41,658 nt of DNA. Origin: Ramicandelaber brevisporus. Taxonomy: Eukaryota > Kickxellomycota > Ramicandelaberales > Ramicandelaberaceae. The notes beneath the pieces are model-generated. The model ran no database searches, was not told the DNA's origin, and worked only from the letters and a program-made list of their open reading frames with translations. This document shows, piece by piece, positions 1 to 9,376 of the stretch; position 1 is the stretch's first letter; the number at the start of each line of letters is the position of its first letter. Location of the stretch: NCBI GenBank assembly GCA_025201865.1, contig MU602848.1, positions 1-41,658 on the forward strand, read 5' to 3'. The translations under genes and the position numbers were made by a program.

Positions 1-2389
1 ACACGCCGTTTGTGACGCTGTCAGCGCACACCGATGCCAGCAAATTGGACCACGATAGAAAATACTCATCAGGGTCGGAAAGACACCGGCGGACTTGAAT
101 GGAGAGGCAGGTCATCAGCATGAAGAATGGCTCCCGGATTGGCCAAGTGTACTGCGGCCGTGAACTGACCCAAATATCCGGTCGGAACTCCAGCACCATT
201 TGACAGAGATTGCGATCTGACAGCAGAGTGTCGCTGTGATACATGAGCAGGTGTTGGAAGAGATTAGACACATATGCAGGCACGACTGGGGCGGAACTCA
301 AGAGCTGATCGAGTTGACTGGCTTGGATAAACAGCGAATGGTCAAGAATGTCATCTCTAGCAGTAGCATCATTATTGTCATCATCACCGCCTTCATCCAT
401 ATCCATATCTTCGTCTTCATCAGCGACCAGGTCAACATCGTTATCGGCGTCAGTTCCGTACTGCTCACGGACTTGATTAGTGCACTCACGAATGCAATAT
501 TTCATTAATGTATAGTCCACTGGTGGAAGATGTGGTGTCTCTGTGGTTGGATGTTGATGATGATACTCACGTGCCAGTGCTTCACCCAGCTTGTCAAGTG
601 ACTCGAGTAAACTGCGTGCATTCATTCTGGCTTCCATGCTGATGTCACGTCTGGTCTCCAAGATGTGGTTGATGGCTGCGATAATGTTATCTGAGAGAGC
701 TGATGAGAGGTTGTATTTGAGGATAGTGCTGATACCACGGTGACTAGTTACAGTTTCAACATCCAAATCCATTGAAGCACCAGCAATCTGTTCAAGTGAT
801 AGATTGCGGAGATCACGGTCCAGGAACTGAGACGCAACTTTCTTAGCAGCTGGAAGTATGTCTGGGCTGCAAATGGCGTTAATGGCGTGTGGTATCAACT
901 GCACTGGCAATGACACACTATTGTGTTGATGGTCATTGGCAATGCTGAAAATACAGTGGTGGACATCACTAATGTGCTTCTCCGTGGAAACAAACTCACT
1001 AACTTCTGGTGTGTGATCACGCAGTGGATTTGCAAGCAGCTGGGCAGATTTGCGTAAAATGAGTTCGTAATTGTCAACACCAGGTACTTTAACAGATATC
1101 CAGACTTTATAAACATCGTCATTATCATTTGTATCAGGGCCAGTTGGAACCACAAATGGAACTGTATCAGATTCGAGAATACTCTGGAGGCGCTTTAATA
1201 GAATGTGCTTGTCAAAACGAGTTGATGTCATAATCAATTTAACAAGATCGCCAATGACATCAAGCTTGACCGTCATAGCCGAAAAACGATCCCAATCAAC
1301 AGTATTACGCTCAAGTTCCACAAAGACTTGTTCGAGCAAACCAAGTGCATAATTAAAGTTGAGCTTGGCCAAGTCCACATAGAATGATAGTATAGCTGGC
1401 ATCTCTGCAGATCGTGGTAGAAGCTGTTCAATGAATTCGCGGAACTGCTGAAGGTGAATGACACGATTGCTGCTGTTATCATTAATGAACTTTTGGCGAC
1501 CAACCCAATATAAACATTCTCCAATGCGCACAGTGTGATTTGCATCTTGGTGAAACTCCTTCGACAATGCAGCTGTTATCCACTGGAGGACTATATCGCA
1601 CTGCTTTGATGAGAATAATTGGCTGAACTGACCCAAACTAGATAGCATATACACAACAACAAGAACATGATCATTGTTGGAAATGGAGAGCGACGACAAT
1701 GAGGAGAAGAGGTGGTCAAGTGCTTGAGCGGGAAAGTGATGGAAAATTGCTGGAATTATTTTGCTTCCGACAATCACAGCTTTGTTGCGTTGATCATACT
1801 GGCCAATAGTAAACATAAGAGTAAGAACTTCTTGAAGAGTGTTAATAACTGTGGCTGTGAGGATGGTGAGTAGATGAGTAAATGCAATGAGAGAGAACAT
1901 GTGAAAGTGTGTCAAAGTGCGATCTGCGTCATGTTCACTGCACTTTTGAGCATTAGCAACTTTGCGAAGAGAAGGAAGAATTATATCAAGAATGTGATTC
2001 AGTGTGGAGACAAAAGAAGTGTCTGTAGGACCATATTTCTTGTAATGAGCAATGTACTGCGATAATGATTTGAGGTGAGTTTCAATATTCTGAGAGGTAA
2101 AAGTTGTGACATCAAAGAGTGTTTTAATACTCTCATGTGTGACAGGTGGTGCAGGTGGGTGACTGGATGTGGGTGAAAGAGAGCGGGAAGTTGGATCAGG
2201 TTGTGGTTGCACGAGAGAAACAGAGAATGAAGAAGCAGGAGCAGAAGTAAGAGTGTGAGCATGGTCAATGGTAGAAATGGCAGTGGTAGAAGTGATGATA
2301 GTACAAGTGTCAGTGATGGCAGATGATGCACCAGGACTTGGTGTCCCATCTACCATTTCGATGTCGATGTCAGGATCGAAACTGGACAT
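1..2389 (-). CDS. Large unidentified protein, N-terminal 796 residues (gene truncated by window edge)
   Basis: Reading the minus strand from the ATG at 2389-2387 gives 796 codons without a stop to the left edge, so only the 5' part is present. I checked the frame codon by codon. Upstream it stays open to about 2603 but holds no other ATG. The product starts with about 95 residues rich in Ser, Thr, Pro and His, then becomes a long, mostly hydrophobic and probably all-helical sequence of the kind seen in HEAT/ARM-like scaffolds. An acidic linker of Asp, Glu and Met lies near residues 660-680, and a hydrophobic, Trp-containing helical stretch resumes at the edge. No catalytic motif or family signature was recognised. 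A large scaffold, nuclear transport or deubiquitinase-type protein would fit the architecture, but that is guesswork. The missing C-terminus probably holds the diagnostic domain. Confidence 0.8.
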   Translation of the reverse strand, partial: MSSFDPDIDIEMVDGTPSPGASSAITDTCTIITSTTAISTIDHAHTLTSAPASSFSVSLVQPQPDPTSRSLSPTSSHPPAPPVTHESIKTLFDVTTFTSQNIETHLKSLSQYIAHYKKYGPTDTSFVSTLNHILDIILPSLRKVANAQKCSEHDADRTLTHFHMFSLIAFTHLLTILTATVINTLQEVLTLMFTIGQYDQRNKAVIVGSKIIPAIFHHFPAQALDHLFSSLSSLSISNNDHVLVVVYMLSSLGQFSQLFSSKQCDIVLQWITAALSKEFHQDANHTVRIGECLYWVGRQKFINDNSSNRVIHLQQFREFIEQLLPRSAEMPAILSFYVDLAKLNFNYALGLLEQVFVELERNTVDWDRFSAMTVKLDVIGDLVKLIMTSTRFDKHILLKRLQSILESDTVPFVVPTGPDTNDNDDVYKVWISVKVPGVDNYELILRKSAQLLANPLRDHTPEVSEFVSTEKHISDVHHCIFSIANDHQHNSVSLPVQLIPHAINAICSPDILPAAKKVASQFLDRDLRNLSLEQIAGASMDLDVETVTSHRGISTILKYNLSSALSDNIIAAINHILETRRDISMEARMNARSLLESLDKLGEALAREYHHQHPTTETPHLPPVDYTLMKYCIRECTNQVREQYGTDADNDVDLVADEDEDMDMDEGGDDDNNDATARDDILDHSLFIQASQLDQLLSSAPVVPAYVSNLFQHLLMYHSDTLLSDRNLCQMVLEFRPDIWVSSRPQYTWPIREPFFMLMTCLSIQVRRCLSDPDEYFLSWSNLLASVCADSVTNGV

Positions 2390-3687
2390 ATGCGGATGTG
2401 GCGGAGAGAAAATCTTGTGGATGGACAACGAAAGTGTAAAGAAGGGGACGGAAGTTGGAGAAGAGACGGGTATCTTATGTTGTTTGTGTTGGCGGTTCTG
2501 TTGCTGGTGTTGTTGTGAACAATGACCTGCATCCGTCTCAATAGACACACACAAACACACAAACACATGCACGCGTTGCAGAATAAACCCTGTGCTTGTA
2601 GGTCACCTCGCCGTGTTTTCTTGTGCTGGTCTATCATTCTCTTTCTCTTTCATTCATTCTTTCATGTACGCTAGAATCACCTCATTTGTTTGTTTTCATT
2701 ATTTTTTCAGCAAGATGGTGCGCACGCGCAGTGTCTCAATGAACTTGCGCCTCATTAACATACCATCCATCTCTGTTGGTGCCGTTGCTTTTCTGTAGCC
2801 CAATCGGGGGCTGCAGTCAGACACGGTTGAAAAGTAGATCACTCACTCTTGAATCTCTCTCTAATTTTAATAACTTATACATCACACCCGAATCGAGGTG
2901 ACATACGGTGGCATACAGTTAAATTTCTATTTGTGCAAGCAACGGATGTCAATCCTTGGAGATGGCCTGTTCAGTTCCCCACGCCGCTTCTATAGCAACT
3001 GAACGGCGTGCCAATGAACAACTAGTCTGCAGTGTTTTGTTTTGTTTTGTTGCAAAAGAAGACGATCAGTGGCGGTCAATTCCGTATTCTTTGTGCAATT
3101 TATAACAACAACAAAAAGCAACAACAAAACAAGCCTCCTTTCGCGATTGACTCTTTCACACACTTGCACTTCACCATCACCACGACGTCAACTGGATCAT
3201 CAAATGAGAGTCTCATTTTAACATGTGGCTACTTTTCAAAACACACATCCGAAGTGCACTTCATTCTTTAGTAGAATTGACTGTATAATCCAAAAAGTGA
3301 ATAGCTAATAACAGTGGCGCAATTGCAAATGAGGTTCTCATTCAACTCTTCTCTCTCTTTACTATCTATTATGACTAACATCACTTTCTCAACTACTATT
3401 AGTCCATTTCAATCACACTCCCTACACTACTCCTTCGTTACCATGATCGTCATCAACACGTTGGTGAGAAGCACACTCGCCTCCTTGGTAAAGAGAAATG
3501 GAAGGCGTCAGGAGTGAAACTAGCAGAGTGAGACTGGATCGAGAGCAATGCACGCCAACCAGAGTCCAGATCTCGGTCTCTTTTTGAAACACTAGCAAAA
3601 CAAAACACAACTCGATTACCAAAACAGACGACACGATCGACGCGAAGAACAGAACACTAGCGGTCTAATCTCGAAGAATAATCAAAA
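2390..3687. other. Intergenic region, divergent promoters
   Basis: This spacer lies between the truncated minus-strand gene and the first microprotein gene, so it should hold both promoters. It contains short CA-rich and CAA-rich tracts and no convincing ORF. Two similar palindromes (3201-3217 and 3326-3342) and an interleaved pair of inverted repeats (2969-3010) are listed separately. A copy of the word GTGGCGGTCAAT at 3069-3080 also occurs in the spacers of the downstream microprotein array. Confidence 0.5.
3201..3342. promoter_or_regulatory. Pair of matching palindromes, CAAATGAG-N3-CTCATT
   Basis: The same dyad, CAAATGAG then three bases then CTCATT, appears at 3201-3217 and 3326-3342, 125 bp apart. 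The first is a perfect 17-bp palindrome (AAATGAGA, G, TCTCATTT at 3202-3218). They lie 350-490 bp upstream of the first microprotein start. Dyads of this kind are typical dimeric transcription factor sites, but no factor can be named. Confidence 0.3.
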
Positions 3688-3813
3688 ATGGGAAATATAT
3701 GGTTTTCGAATGGAACATATATCCAAAGCAATTCAATCAGAGAGGATAAATATTACACTGAATCTGAAGCACAAGTGAAGAGAGACCGTTGGACTTATGG
3801 CTATAATTACTAG
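3688..3813 (+). CDS. Microprotein family, copy 1 (41 aa)
   Basis: The ORF runs from ATG 3688 to TAG 3811-3813. The product has 41 residues, no Cys, no signal peptide and no membrane segment, and is rich in Tyr, Trp, Asn, Ser and Gly. It matches copy 3 at 29 of 41 positions without gaps. Shared motifs are WFSNG (residues 5-9), YIQ (11-13), NSIRED (15-20), an AQ pair (28-29) and the C-terminal WTYGYNY (35-41). About nine of the identical residues use a different synonymous codon in copy 3, which argues for selection on the protein. The sequence just before the start (3659-3675) matches that before copy 2 (4150-4166), but the farther upstream region differs from the other copies. Function is unknown and I recognise no family. 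Confidence 0.65.
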   Translation: MGNIWFSNGTYIQSNSIREDKYYTESEAQVKRDRWTYGYNY

Positions 3814-4182
3814 TGTGATCACTACTACTGCCAACATTCTTGCTGTCCTCTAGAATGTCACCTTTTGATTCTACATACCAATTTTTACCTTTTAATTATA
3901 AAGAAGACTGATACTAATTGCCACTTTTGTAAATGTATTCACGAATGAAAGTGTTTGCAAAGAAATAACTACACTACCAGTCAAAGTGTCGATTGTCATA
4001 TGCTGTGTGGCGGTCAATACTTTTATGAACACTGTCAATCTTGCTCGCATGCACACCTGCAGGAGGTCAGAGCTTGCTTCCATCTACAACAACCTACTTA
4101 CTTCAACTTAATACTACAACACTGTAGCCAAGGCGACACTCAAAGCACCAGCGGTGTAATCTCGAAAGTTGCTACACCAACA
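3814..4182. other. Array spacer 1 (3' region of copy 1 and upstream region of copy 2)
   Basis: This stretch carries the conserved 3' block at 3890-3922 and the upstream block at 3999-4061, which includes TGCTGTGTGGCGGTCAAT and GCATGCACACCTGCA. The frame of copy 2 happens to be open from 3955, but copies 1 and 3 have no such extension, so this is treated as non-coding. Confidence 0.6.
3890..3922 (+). promoter_or_regulatory. Conserved 3' block, copy 1
   Basis: A block beginning TTTTAATTATAAAG and continuing AAGACTGATACTAATTGC, starting 77 nt after the stop codon. Matching blocks occur at 4389-4420 and 4905-4936, both starting 78 nt after their stops. The fixed position suggests a 3' UTR, polyadenylation or RNA-level element, although recent common descent of the whole unit is the simpler explanation. 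Confidence 0.45.
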
Positions 4183-4311
4183 ATGAGTTATTCCTTTGGA
4201 TTTGGAAACGGAGTCTATATAACGGATCTCGCGAGCGAGAGAAGCAGAAAATACACATACTCTGGTGCGCAAGCGACGAAAGACTATTGGACTCACGGCT
4301 ACACTGGCTGA
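4183..4311 (+). CDS. Microprotein family, copy 2 (42 aa)
   Basis: The ORF runs from ATG 4183 to TGA 4309-4311. The 42-residue product is the most divergent copy. Its N-terminus differs (MSYSFGFGNG), but it shares the FxNGxYI motif, and residues 27-37 (SGAQATKDYWT) are identical to copy 3. It ends in GYTG instead of GYNY. No Cys, signal peptide or membrane helix is present. An in-frame ATG at 3955 would give 118 residues, but that extension lies in spacer sequence and is interrupted in the equivalent part of copy 3 (stop at 4549-4551), so the short start is preferred. Function is unknown. Confidence 0.65.
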   Translation: MSYSFGFGNGVYITDLASERSRKYTYSGAQATKDYWTHGYTG

Positions 4312-4701
4312 GCTAGATGCTAATACTGCCATCATTCTTGTCACACTCTAAAATACCTCCTTTTGAATCCGTCTACTAACTTTAACCTTTTTAATTATAA
4401 AGAAGACTGATACCAATTGCTAATTTGCAAATGCATCTACGAATGAATGCTGAAGAACCACTTGAATGAAAGTGTGTTAGCGGAGAAATAGATACATTGA
4501 CGGTCACAGCATCAAGCGTTACATGCTGTGTAACTGTCAATTCTTTCATGAGCTGCATTCATTCTGCTCACATGCACACTGCCAGGAAGTCAGATTTCTG
4601 TTCCACCTACAACAACTAACATTCTTCAACTTTATACCGCAACACCGCAACAAACGCAGAGCTCGAAGCACTTTTGTCCGAACCTCAAAGTAAACGCAGA
4701 A
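4312..4701. other. Array spacer 2 (3' region of copy 2 and upstream region of copy 3)
   Basis: This spacer carries the conserved 3' block at 4389-4420 and the diverged upstream block from about 4521 (ACATGCTGTGTAACTGTCAA) to 4585 (CATGCACACTGCCAGG), about 180 nt before the next ATG. A TTTATA at 4631-4636 could be a TATA-like element for copy 3. There is no other ORF. Confidence 0.6.
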
Positions 4702-4827
4702 ATGGGAGATCTATGGTTTTCGAACGGATCATATATCCAAGATAATTCCATCAGAGAAGATAGGTTCTACACACAGTCAGGTGCCCAAGCGACGAAAGAT
4801 TACTGGACTTATGGTTACAATTACTAA
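4702..4827 (+). CDS. Microprotein family, copy 3 (41 aa)
   Basis: The ORF runs from ATG 4702 to TAA 4825-4827. The 41-residue product resembles copy 1 along its whole length (MGDLWFSNG at the start, WTYGYNY at the end) and copy 2 in the centre (SGAQATKDYWT). Upstream the frame reaches a stop at 4549-4551 without another ATG, which fixes this start. Differences from copy 1 are mostly conservative (Lys/Arg, Tyr/Phe, Thr/Ser, Ile/Leu), and several codons differ only at the third base. No homologue in known families is recognised. Confidence 0.65.
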   Translation: MGDLWFSNGSYIQDNSIREDRFYTQSGAQATKDYWTYGYNY

Positions 4828-5358
4828 TTTAGTCATCCCTTCTACCACCATTCTTACTATCCTCTAGAATACCACCTTTTGATTCTACACACTAACAGTT
4901 ACCATTTTAATTATACAGAAGACTGATGCTAATTGCTATTTGGTAAATGTGTTTGCAGAATAGGGGCAATCACACTGACAACCAATGCTTTGAGCATTGC
5001 ATGCTGTGTGGCGGTCATTTTTCATGAGCTGCATTCGTTCTGTTCGCATGCACACCTGCAAGATGTCGAAACTCGATTCCATTTACAATAGCCAATTATG
5101 CTGTTAGTTAAAGCTGAGTTGATGAGAGTGCGTTTTGTCCGCTCTTGCGAGCTTGGTGTCGATTCAAACAGTTTTACATTTATAGTTGGTTAAAAATGAA
5201 CTTATCAAACAGAGTAAAAAAACAAAGTAAGCAAATTTGAGTAAATCATGTGCAATCGAAGCGATAGAATAGAATATAATATAAAATAAAACCGAAGGAA
5301 GGAAGGAAAGAAGAAAAAGAAGAAGAGGGTGATGAAAGCGAACAATAGCAAGCATGTT
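4828..5358. other. Orphan fourth spacer of the array and 3' flank of the next gene
   Basis: The 3' block (4905-4936) and the upstream block (4999-5060, GCATGCTGTGTGGCGGTCAT and later CATGCACACCTGCA) are present, and similarity fades near 5100. No microprotein ORF follows, so this is a spacer or promoter left without its gene. From 5160 to 5358 is AT-rich 3' flank of the minus-strand gene ending at 5359, with a purine-rich tract at 5293-5335. Confidence 0.55.
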
Positions 5359-7374
5359 TTAATCAGAACCGTTTGATTCAGTCTGCAGAATGGTGGTTTG
5401 TGATAGTGATGACTTCACCACTCCAGGGTGAGGCAGCAAACTTGGTGACAAACCAGGTTGATCAAGTTGCAAATTGAGGCTTGGTAGGAAAGGTGACTGA
5501 GTAGTAGTTATCTCTGACAGTGGTGGCTCTTGCTGCAAAAAGCTCGCAGCATCAGTGTACAAATGTTCAAGATCGTCGTAAAGCGATGGCGCTGGCACTT
5601 GCATGTCAAGTGGCAGTATAGTAGTTGATGCCAATGCTGGAATCTGCGGAGTGAGCGTGTTGAAGTTTGCTGCTTGCAATGGAGTGTACACTGTTGGCTG
5701 AATTGGCACAGTCATCAAACCACCAGCTGCAGAAGAAGAATTGGTGTTGTTCAGCATATTCAGCGAGTCAGGTAGTTCAGCATTTAACACGCTGGTGTTG
5801 TAATTGGTCAACCCGCCAAGAATTGAATCATTAACACCAAGACCGACGCTACTCAACCCTGTTTGATGAGTGACATTGGTTGTCGAATCGGACTGTATGT
5901 TGGTACATAATGAGGTAAATGATGGTACTCTGGCTGCTGGCTTGACTAGAGAAGCAGCCGACTGAACAGTGCTCATGATATCATTGATAGTGATCAGTGG
6001 GAGAGGAGCATATGTAGCAGATACAGCGGTGCTCATCAGTTTGCTCGCCGCACAAGTATTAAGAACACTGTTGGCTATCGAGCTGGCTTGAATCTGAGCA
6101 GGTTGAGTAAACAGTGAGCTCAAGTCAGTCTGCACCGGCACTGGACGGTCAGAAGAAATGATGCCGAGTGGAGTGTTGGCATTGCTGGTGATGCTGCCTT
6201 GTAGCGGTGTGTTGACGAATGACGTGGATCGCCAATGAGTAAAGTTCATGAGCGGCGAATCAATGTGAGAAATAGGACCAGCAACCGACGCAAGACGTGG
6301 ACGATGCTCGTGTGGTACCGTGTATGGTGCTCGCAGCTGAGGAGAAGGAACTTGAGCGAAAATGGAATCTGGACCCTTGGCTTGGCAGATTTGTGGAGTC
6401 TGCGAAACCTGCTGCATCAATGGTGTGCCATGGCCAGAAGTATCTTGAGCGGCAGTCATGATCATTGACTGAGGCGCGACCGCAGTCATGGAACACGGAG
6501 CCGCCAGTACCTCTGTCGCCGGTGTTGCATCTGTAGTTGCTGTAGTAACAGTAGCAGTAATTACTGGCGTTGCATCTGCAGTGGTAGTCACAGGTGGCAT
6601 TGTCTCCAACTCTGGTGCACTTGTCAATCCATAAATCAACTCTGGAAACTGCAAGAACTTGGCGGGGATCTTATCGGGAATCAGCTGCTTCAGGCGATAC
6701 TCAAACGACGGATCCTTGCTCAACATCTCTTTGTATATCTCAGTCGTTGTCACGCATGGCTTGCCTTCGAACTTTTTGCCGCCATCACAATAGTAGCCAA
6801 TCAAAACAACATCGCCCTTTGGCTTGAGTGGAACCATGGATTTCTCCTTTCCCCTTGCGATTCGATCTCCTTTGTACCACAGCTTCTTTTGGGTCTGGAC
6901 CTTTGCAGACTTCTGAGCGTCCATGTTGGCACTACGACGCGGCGCGTTGCGCCGTTCTCGCGTTTCCTCAGTAATTGGCTTGCTAGATCTGGCGCGGGAC
7001 TGCTTCTTGGTAGTTGTTTTATTTGGTTTGGAGGCTGGTGCTGCAGTATCGGATGTGTGCGATGTGCTTGACTTGTTCTTGCGGGTCGACTTGGTTTGTG
7101 TGCCAGCCTTGTTCGGCGGTGACTGCTGTGATTTGATGGGGATCTCTGCTAGTTGGAGGAGTGGAGCGAGTTGCTGCAATGGATACACACCGACTGAAGA
7201 TATGCCTGGAAGCAATTGTGGTGCTGCATGTAATTGTCCATGACCAGGACCGAGTGGAACTTGTTGTGGCAGTGTATTAAATATCGGATCTGTGAACGGC
7301 ATTGATGGCAATAATGAGCCATGTCCATTTGTTGGCGTGCTCATAGCCGCCGCCGCCGCCGCCGCCGCTGCTGC

Positions 7375-7407
<33 letters not shown>

Positions 7408-7710
7408 TTGTGGAACTGGTGGTGGAACTGGTGATGCTGCAGCAAATGGAGTTGGGAAATGCAATGCATTAGTGACTGTGATGGATGGCAAGTTGGTGTA
7501 TGCTGTAGCTGTACCAGTCGTTGCATTGATACCGTTGTAGCTGGTGTTGAACATGGAGTTAATAGTTTGGGGGAGAGAATGGTTTGGGTGTTGCGGTAGA
7601 GTTTGGTGCGGCAGAGTTTGGAGAGTGCTCGCGTCGTTTCCGACTGCGGAGCCAGTCTGATCTTGAGCAAATAAAAGCTCCAAAATGTTCTGGATGTTTG
7701 TTGGATCCAT
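5359..7710 (-). CDS. Uncharacterised low-complexity protein with basic conserved-looking core (possible nuclear regulator)
   Basis: The 783-residue product starts at the ATG at 7710-7708 (MDPTNIQNILELLF). An in-frame ATG at 7791 would add 27 His/Ser/Thr-rich residues that look untranslated. Order of parts: a short amphipathic N-terminus; Gln/Pro/His-rich sequence; a run of 13 Ala broken from a second Ala block; a Lys/Arg/Ser-rich basic segment (about 205-275); a compact Gly/Lys/Phe-containing core at about 275-357 (KLWYKGDRIARGKEKS, then VVLIGYYCDGGKKFEGKPC, then a helical stretch ending near KFLQFPEL); and a long Thr/Ser/Ala/Pro-rich tail to a short acidic C-terminus. The basic segment followed by a globular core, flanked by activation-type low complexity, suggests a DNA-binding or transcriptional protein. 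I do not recognise the core as a known domain. Confidence 0.85.
7332..7416 (-). repeat. Polyalanine-coding GCC/GCT and GCA trinucleotide tract
   Basis: In plus orientation this is a run of GCC triplets followed by GCT triplets inside the coding region. It encodes 13 consecutive Ala plus a second short Ala block. Imperfect codon use within the run suggests an old rather than freshly expanded tract. Confidence 0.8.
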
Positions 7711-8111
7711 GTTGCAAGTGTGAGTGTGATTGTGTGACAAATGGAAGGCACCGTGTGATAAGACAGATGTGATGAATGTGGAGAGTTTCACGCAAAAGCT
7801 GATTGTATGCCGCGTGCGAAGATGAGAGGAGTAAAATGTTCACAATATGATGTGATGAATGATATACAATGATATGTGTGTATGTATGTATGTATGTGTG
7901 TGTGAAGAATGTCAATGAAGGTTTCAGTATGTTCTAATGGCGTTAAACGGTAGTGAGCGAAGACTCGAAGTGGTGCTATAGAGCTGGTGTGAAAGAGGTG
8001 TGAGGCAAAGCAGAGGATGTGGAGACAACAACGAGAGCCTTGCTGGATGTCTGCTTGTCGCCAGCAATCGAGTACTTATATGTTTTCTTTGATCTTCTAC
8101 TTGCAATGAAA

Positions 8112-8163
8112 GCCAGAGAAAGAGAGAGAAAGCGAGGAAAAGAGAAAGAGAGAGAGAGAGAGA
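8112..8163. repeat. GA-rich microsatellite
   Basis: An imperfect run of AGAGA and AAAG units about 400 bp upstream of the minus-strand start at 7710. Similar purine or pyrimidine tracts precede several genes in this window (9377-9421, 13528-13571, 17555-17580, 38120-38134). Confidence 0.7.
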
Positions 8164-9376
8164 TGGTGGAGGGCAACAACTGTTGGCAACAGAGGCAGCA
8201 GTAGTAGTACCAAAAAGAAAGAAGGATGAGAGGCAACCAGCTGTAATTTTCCAAGATTACGGTAAAAGAAATCACTTTTTAAGAAGGAAAAAAGAAAGAA
8301 AGAAAAGAAACAGGCGACGTAGTGTTGCTGTTGTTGTTGCTGTTGTTGTTGTCTCTTTCTGATGCTTCTTTAGGCTTGACTCACAGGTTGTTGGCCGATG
8401 TGTGGTTTCTTTTGACAATGCTCGGCCAAAAAAGGAGACACTGGATTACAATTGGGTACCGTAGATTATTTTGAACACAGACACGCACGCCACTTTTTCT
8501 TTACTCTTTTGACGTTTCTCTTTTTATGAGAGTTGCCTCCTGTTATTGGTGCAACACAACTGCCCCAATGTACAGGAAATGGCCAACCAAAAGATGACAG
8601 CGGCAGTTGATGGAGGGAGGTATAGTAATCAAATACTACTAGTGCAACGGGTTGTAAAAGTAAAAAGAAAAGAAAAGAAATGGCAGGCAACGAAACGGTC
8701 GAACTAAGATTGTGCACTGAGGATGGCTCCCGTTTGGAGGAAGTAGAGGAAGGAAGAAGGAAGATGGAAGATGGAAGATGGAGGAAGAATGAACTCGATT
8801 TCAAGAGTAAGGGAGCTAGAGTTGCAATGTTTACCAGGTTAAATGCCATTCCAGTGTGTGTGACAATGTCACGCGACTTTTCAACATTGTCATTGTAAGC
8901 GAGGTCGCATGCACTGTATCAGCCAAAACAATGATCGACAAAAACGCAAAAAGTTTCGCCGCTAAAGATGTACAAGTCTCTCTCCCCCTCTCCCTCTCAG
9001 TCATAGCAATGTAACGCCGACGGCAACAATGTAAGTCACTCCCCTCTCCTCCTCTTCCTTTTTGTCCATTGAGTCTCTTTCAAGAAATATCTCCTTTTGG
9101 ATTTTCTTTTTCATTCTAATGTGAGCCGAGCCGAAGTATTGTCTCGACAGTTTGATGGATCGGTCAACTGTCACAAAGGAATGTCCTGTATCGAAAGACT
9201 ACAACAAAGGAAGTTCCAAATCAGGAACAGCAACAAAGGCAACAACAACAAAAAAGACAAACAAAAAAACAAACAAAAGTCGAAAGAATAGGAAGTGATC
9301 GACAATGTTTCGGAAATACTTCGTCCCTGAATGAATAATTAATGGCGGTGGCAACACTGAGGACGCGTATACTTCT

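Larger units (their letters stand above)
3688..5100 (+). repeat. Tandem array of about 0.5 kb units encoding microproteins
   Basis: Three units start at 3688, 4183 and 4702 (spacing 495 and 519 bp). Each has a 41-42 codon ORF followed by a related spacer. The spacer has a conserved block 77-78 nt after each stop codon (3890-3922, 4389-4420, 4905-4936) and a second block containing TGCTGTGT and, further on, GCATGCACAC (from about 4000, 4522 and 5000). After the third ORF the spacer repeats up to about 5100, but no fourth ORF follows. Units are diverged at many positions, so this is not a recent assembly duplication. Confidence 0.85.

Noticed and set aside
2700-2798. Possible 3' splice site (TTTTTTCAG) followed by an ATG at 2715
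   Set aside because: The frame is only 27 codons long and there is no matching donor or continuing exon.
3955-4182. N-terminal extension of microprotein copy 2 (open frame from 3955)
   Set aside because: The extension translates spacer DNA. The matching region of copy 3 is broken by a stop at 4549-4551, and the conserved start of all copies is the short one.
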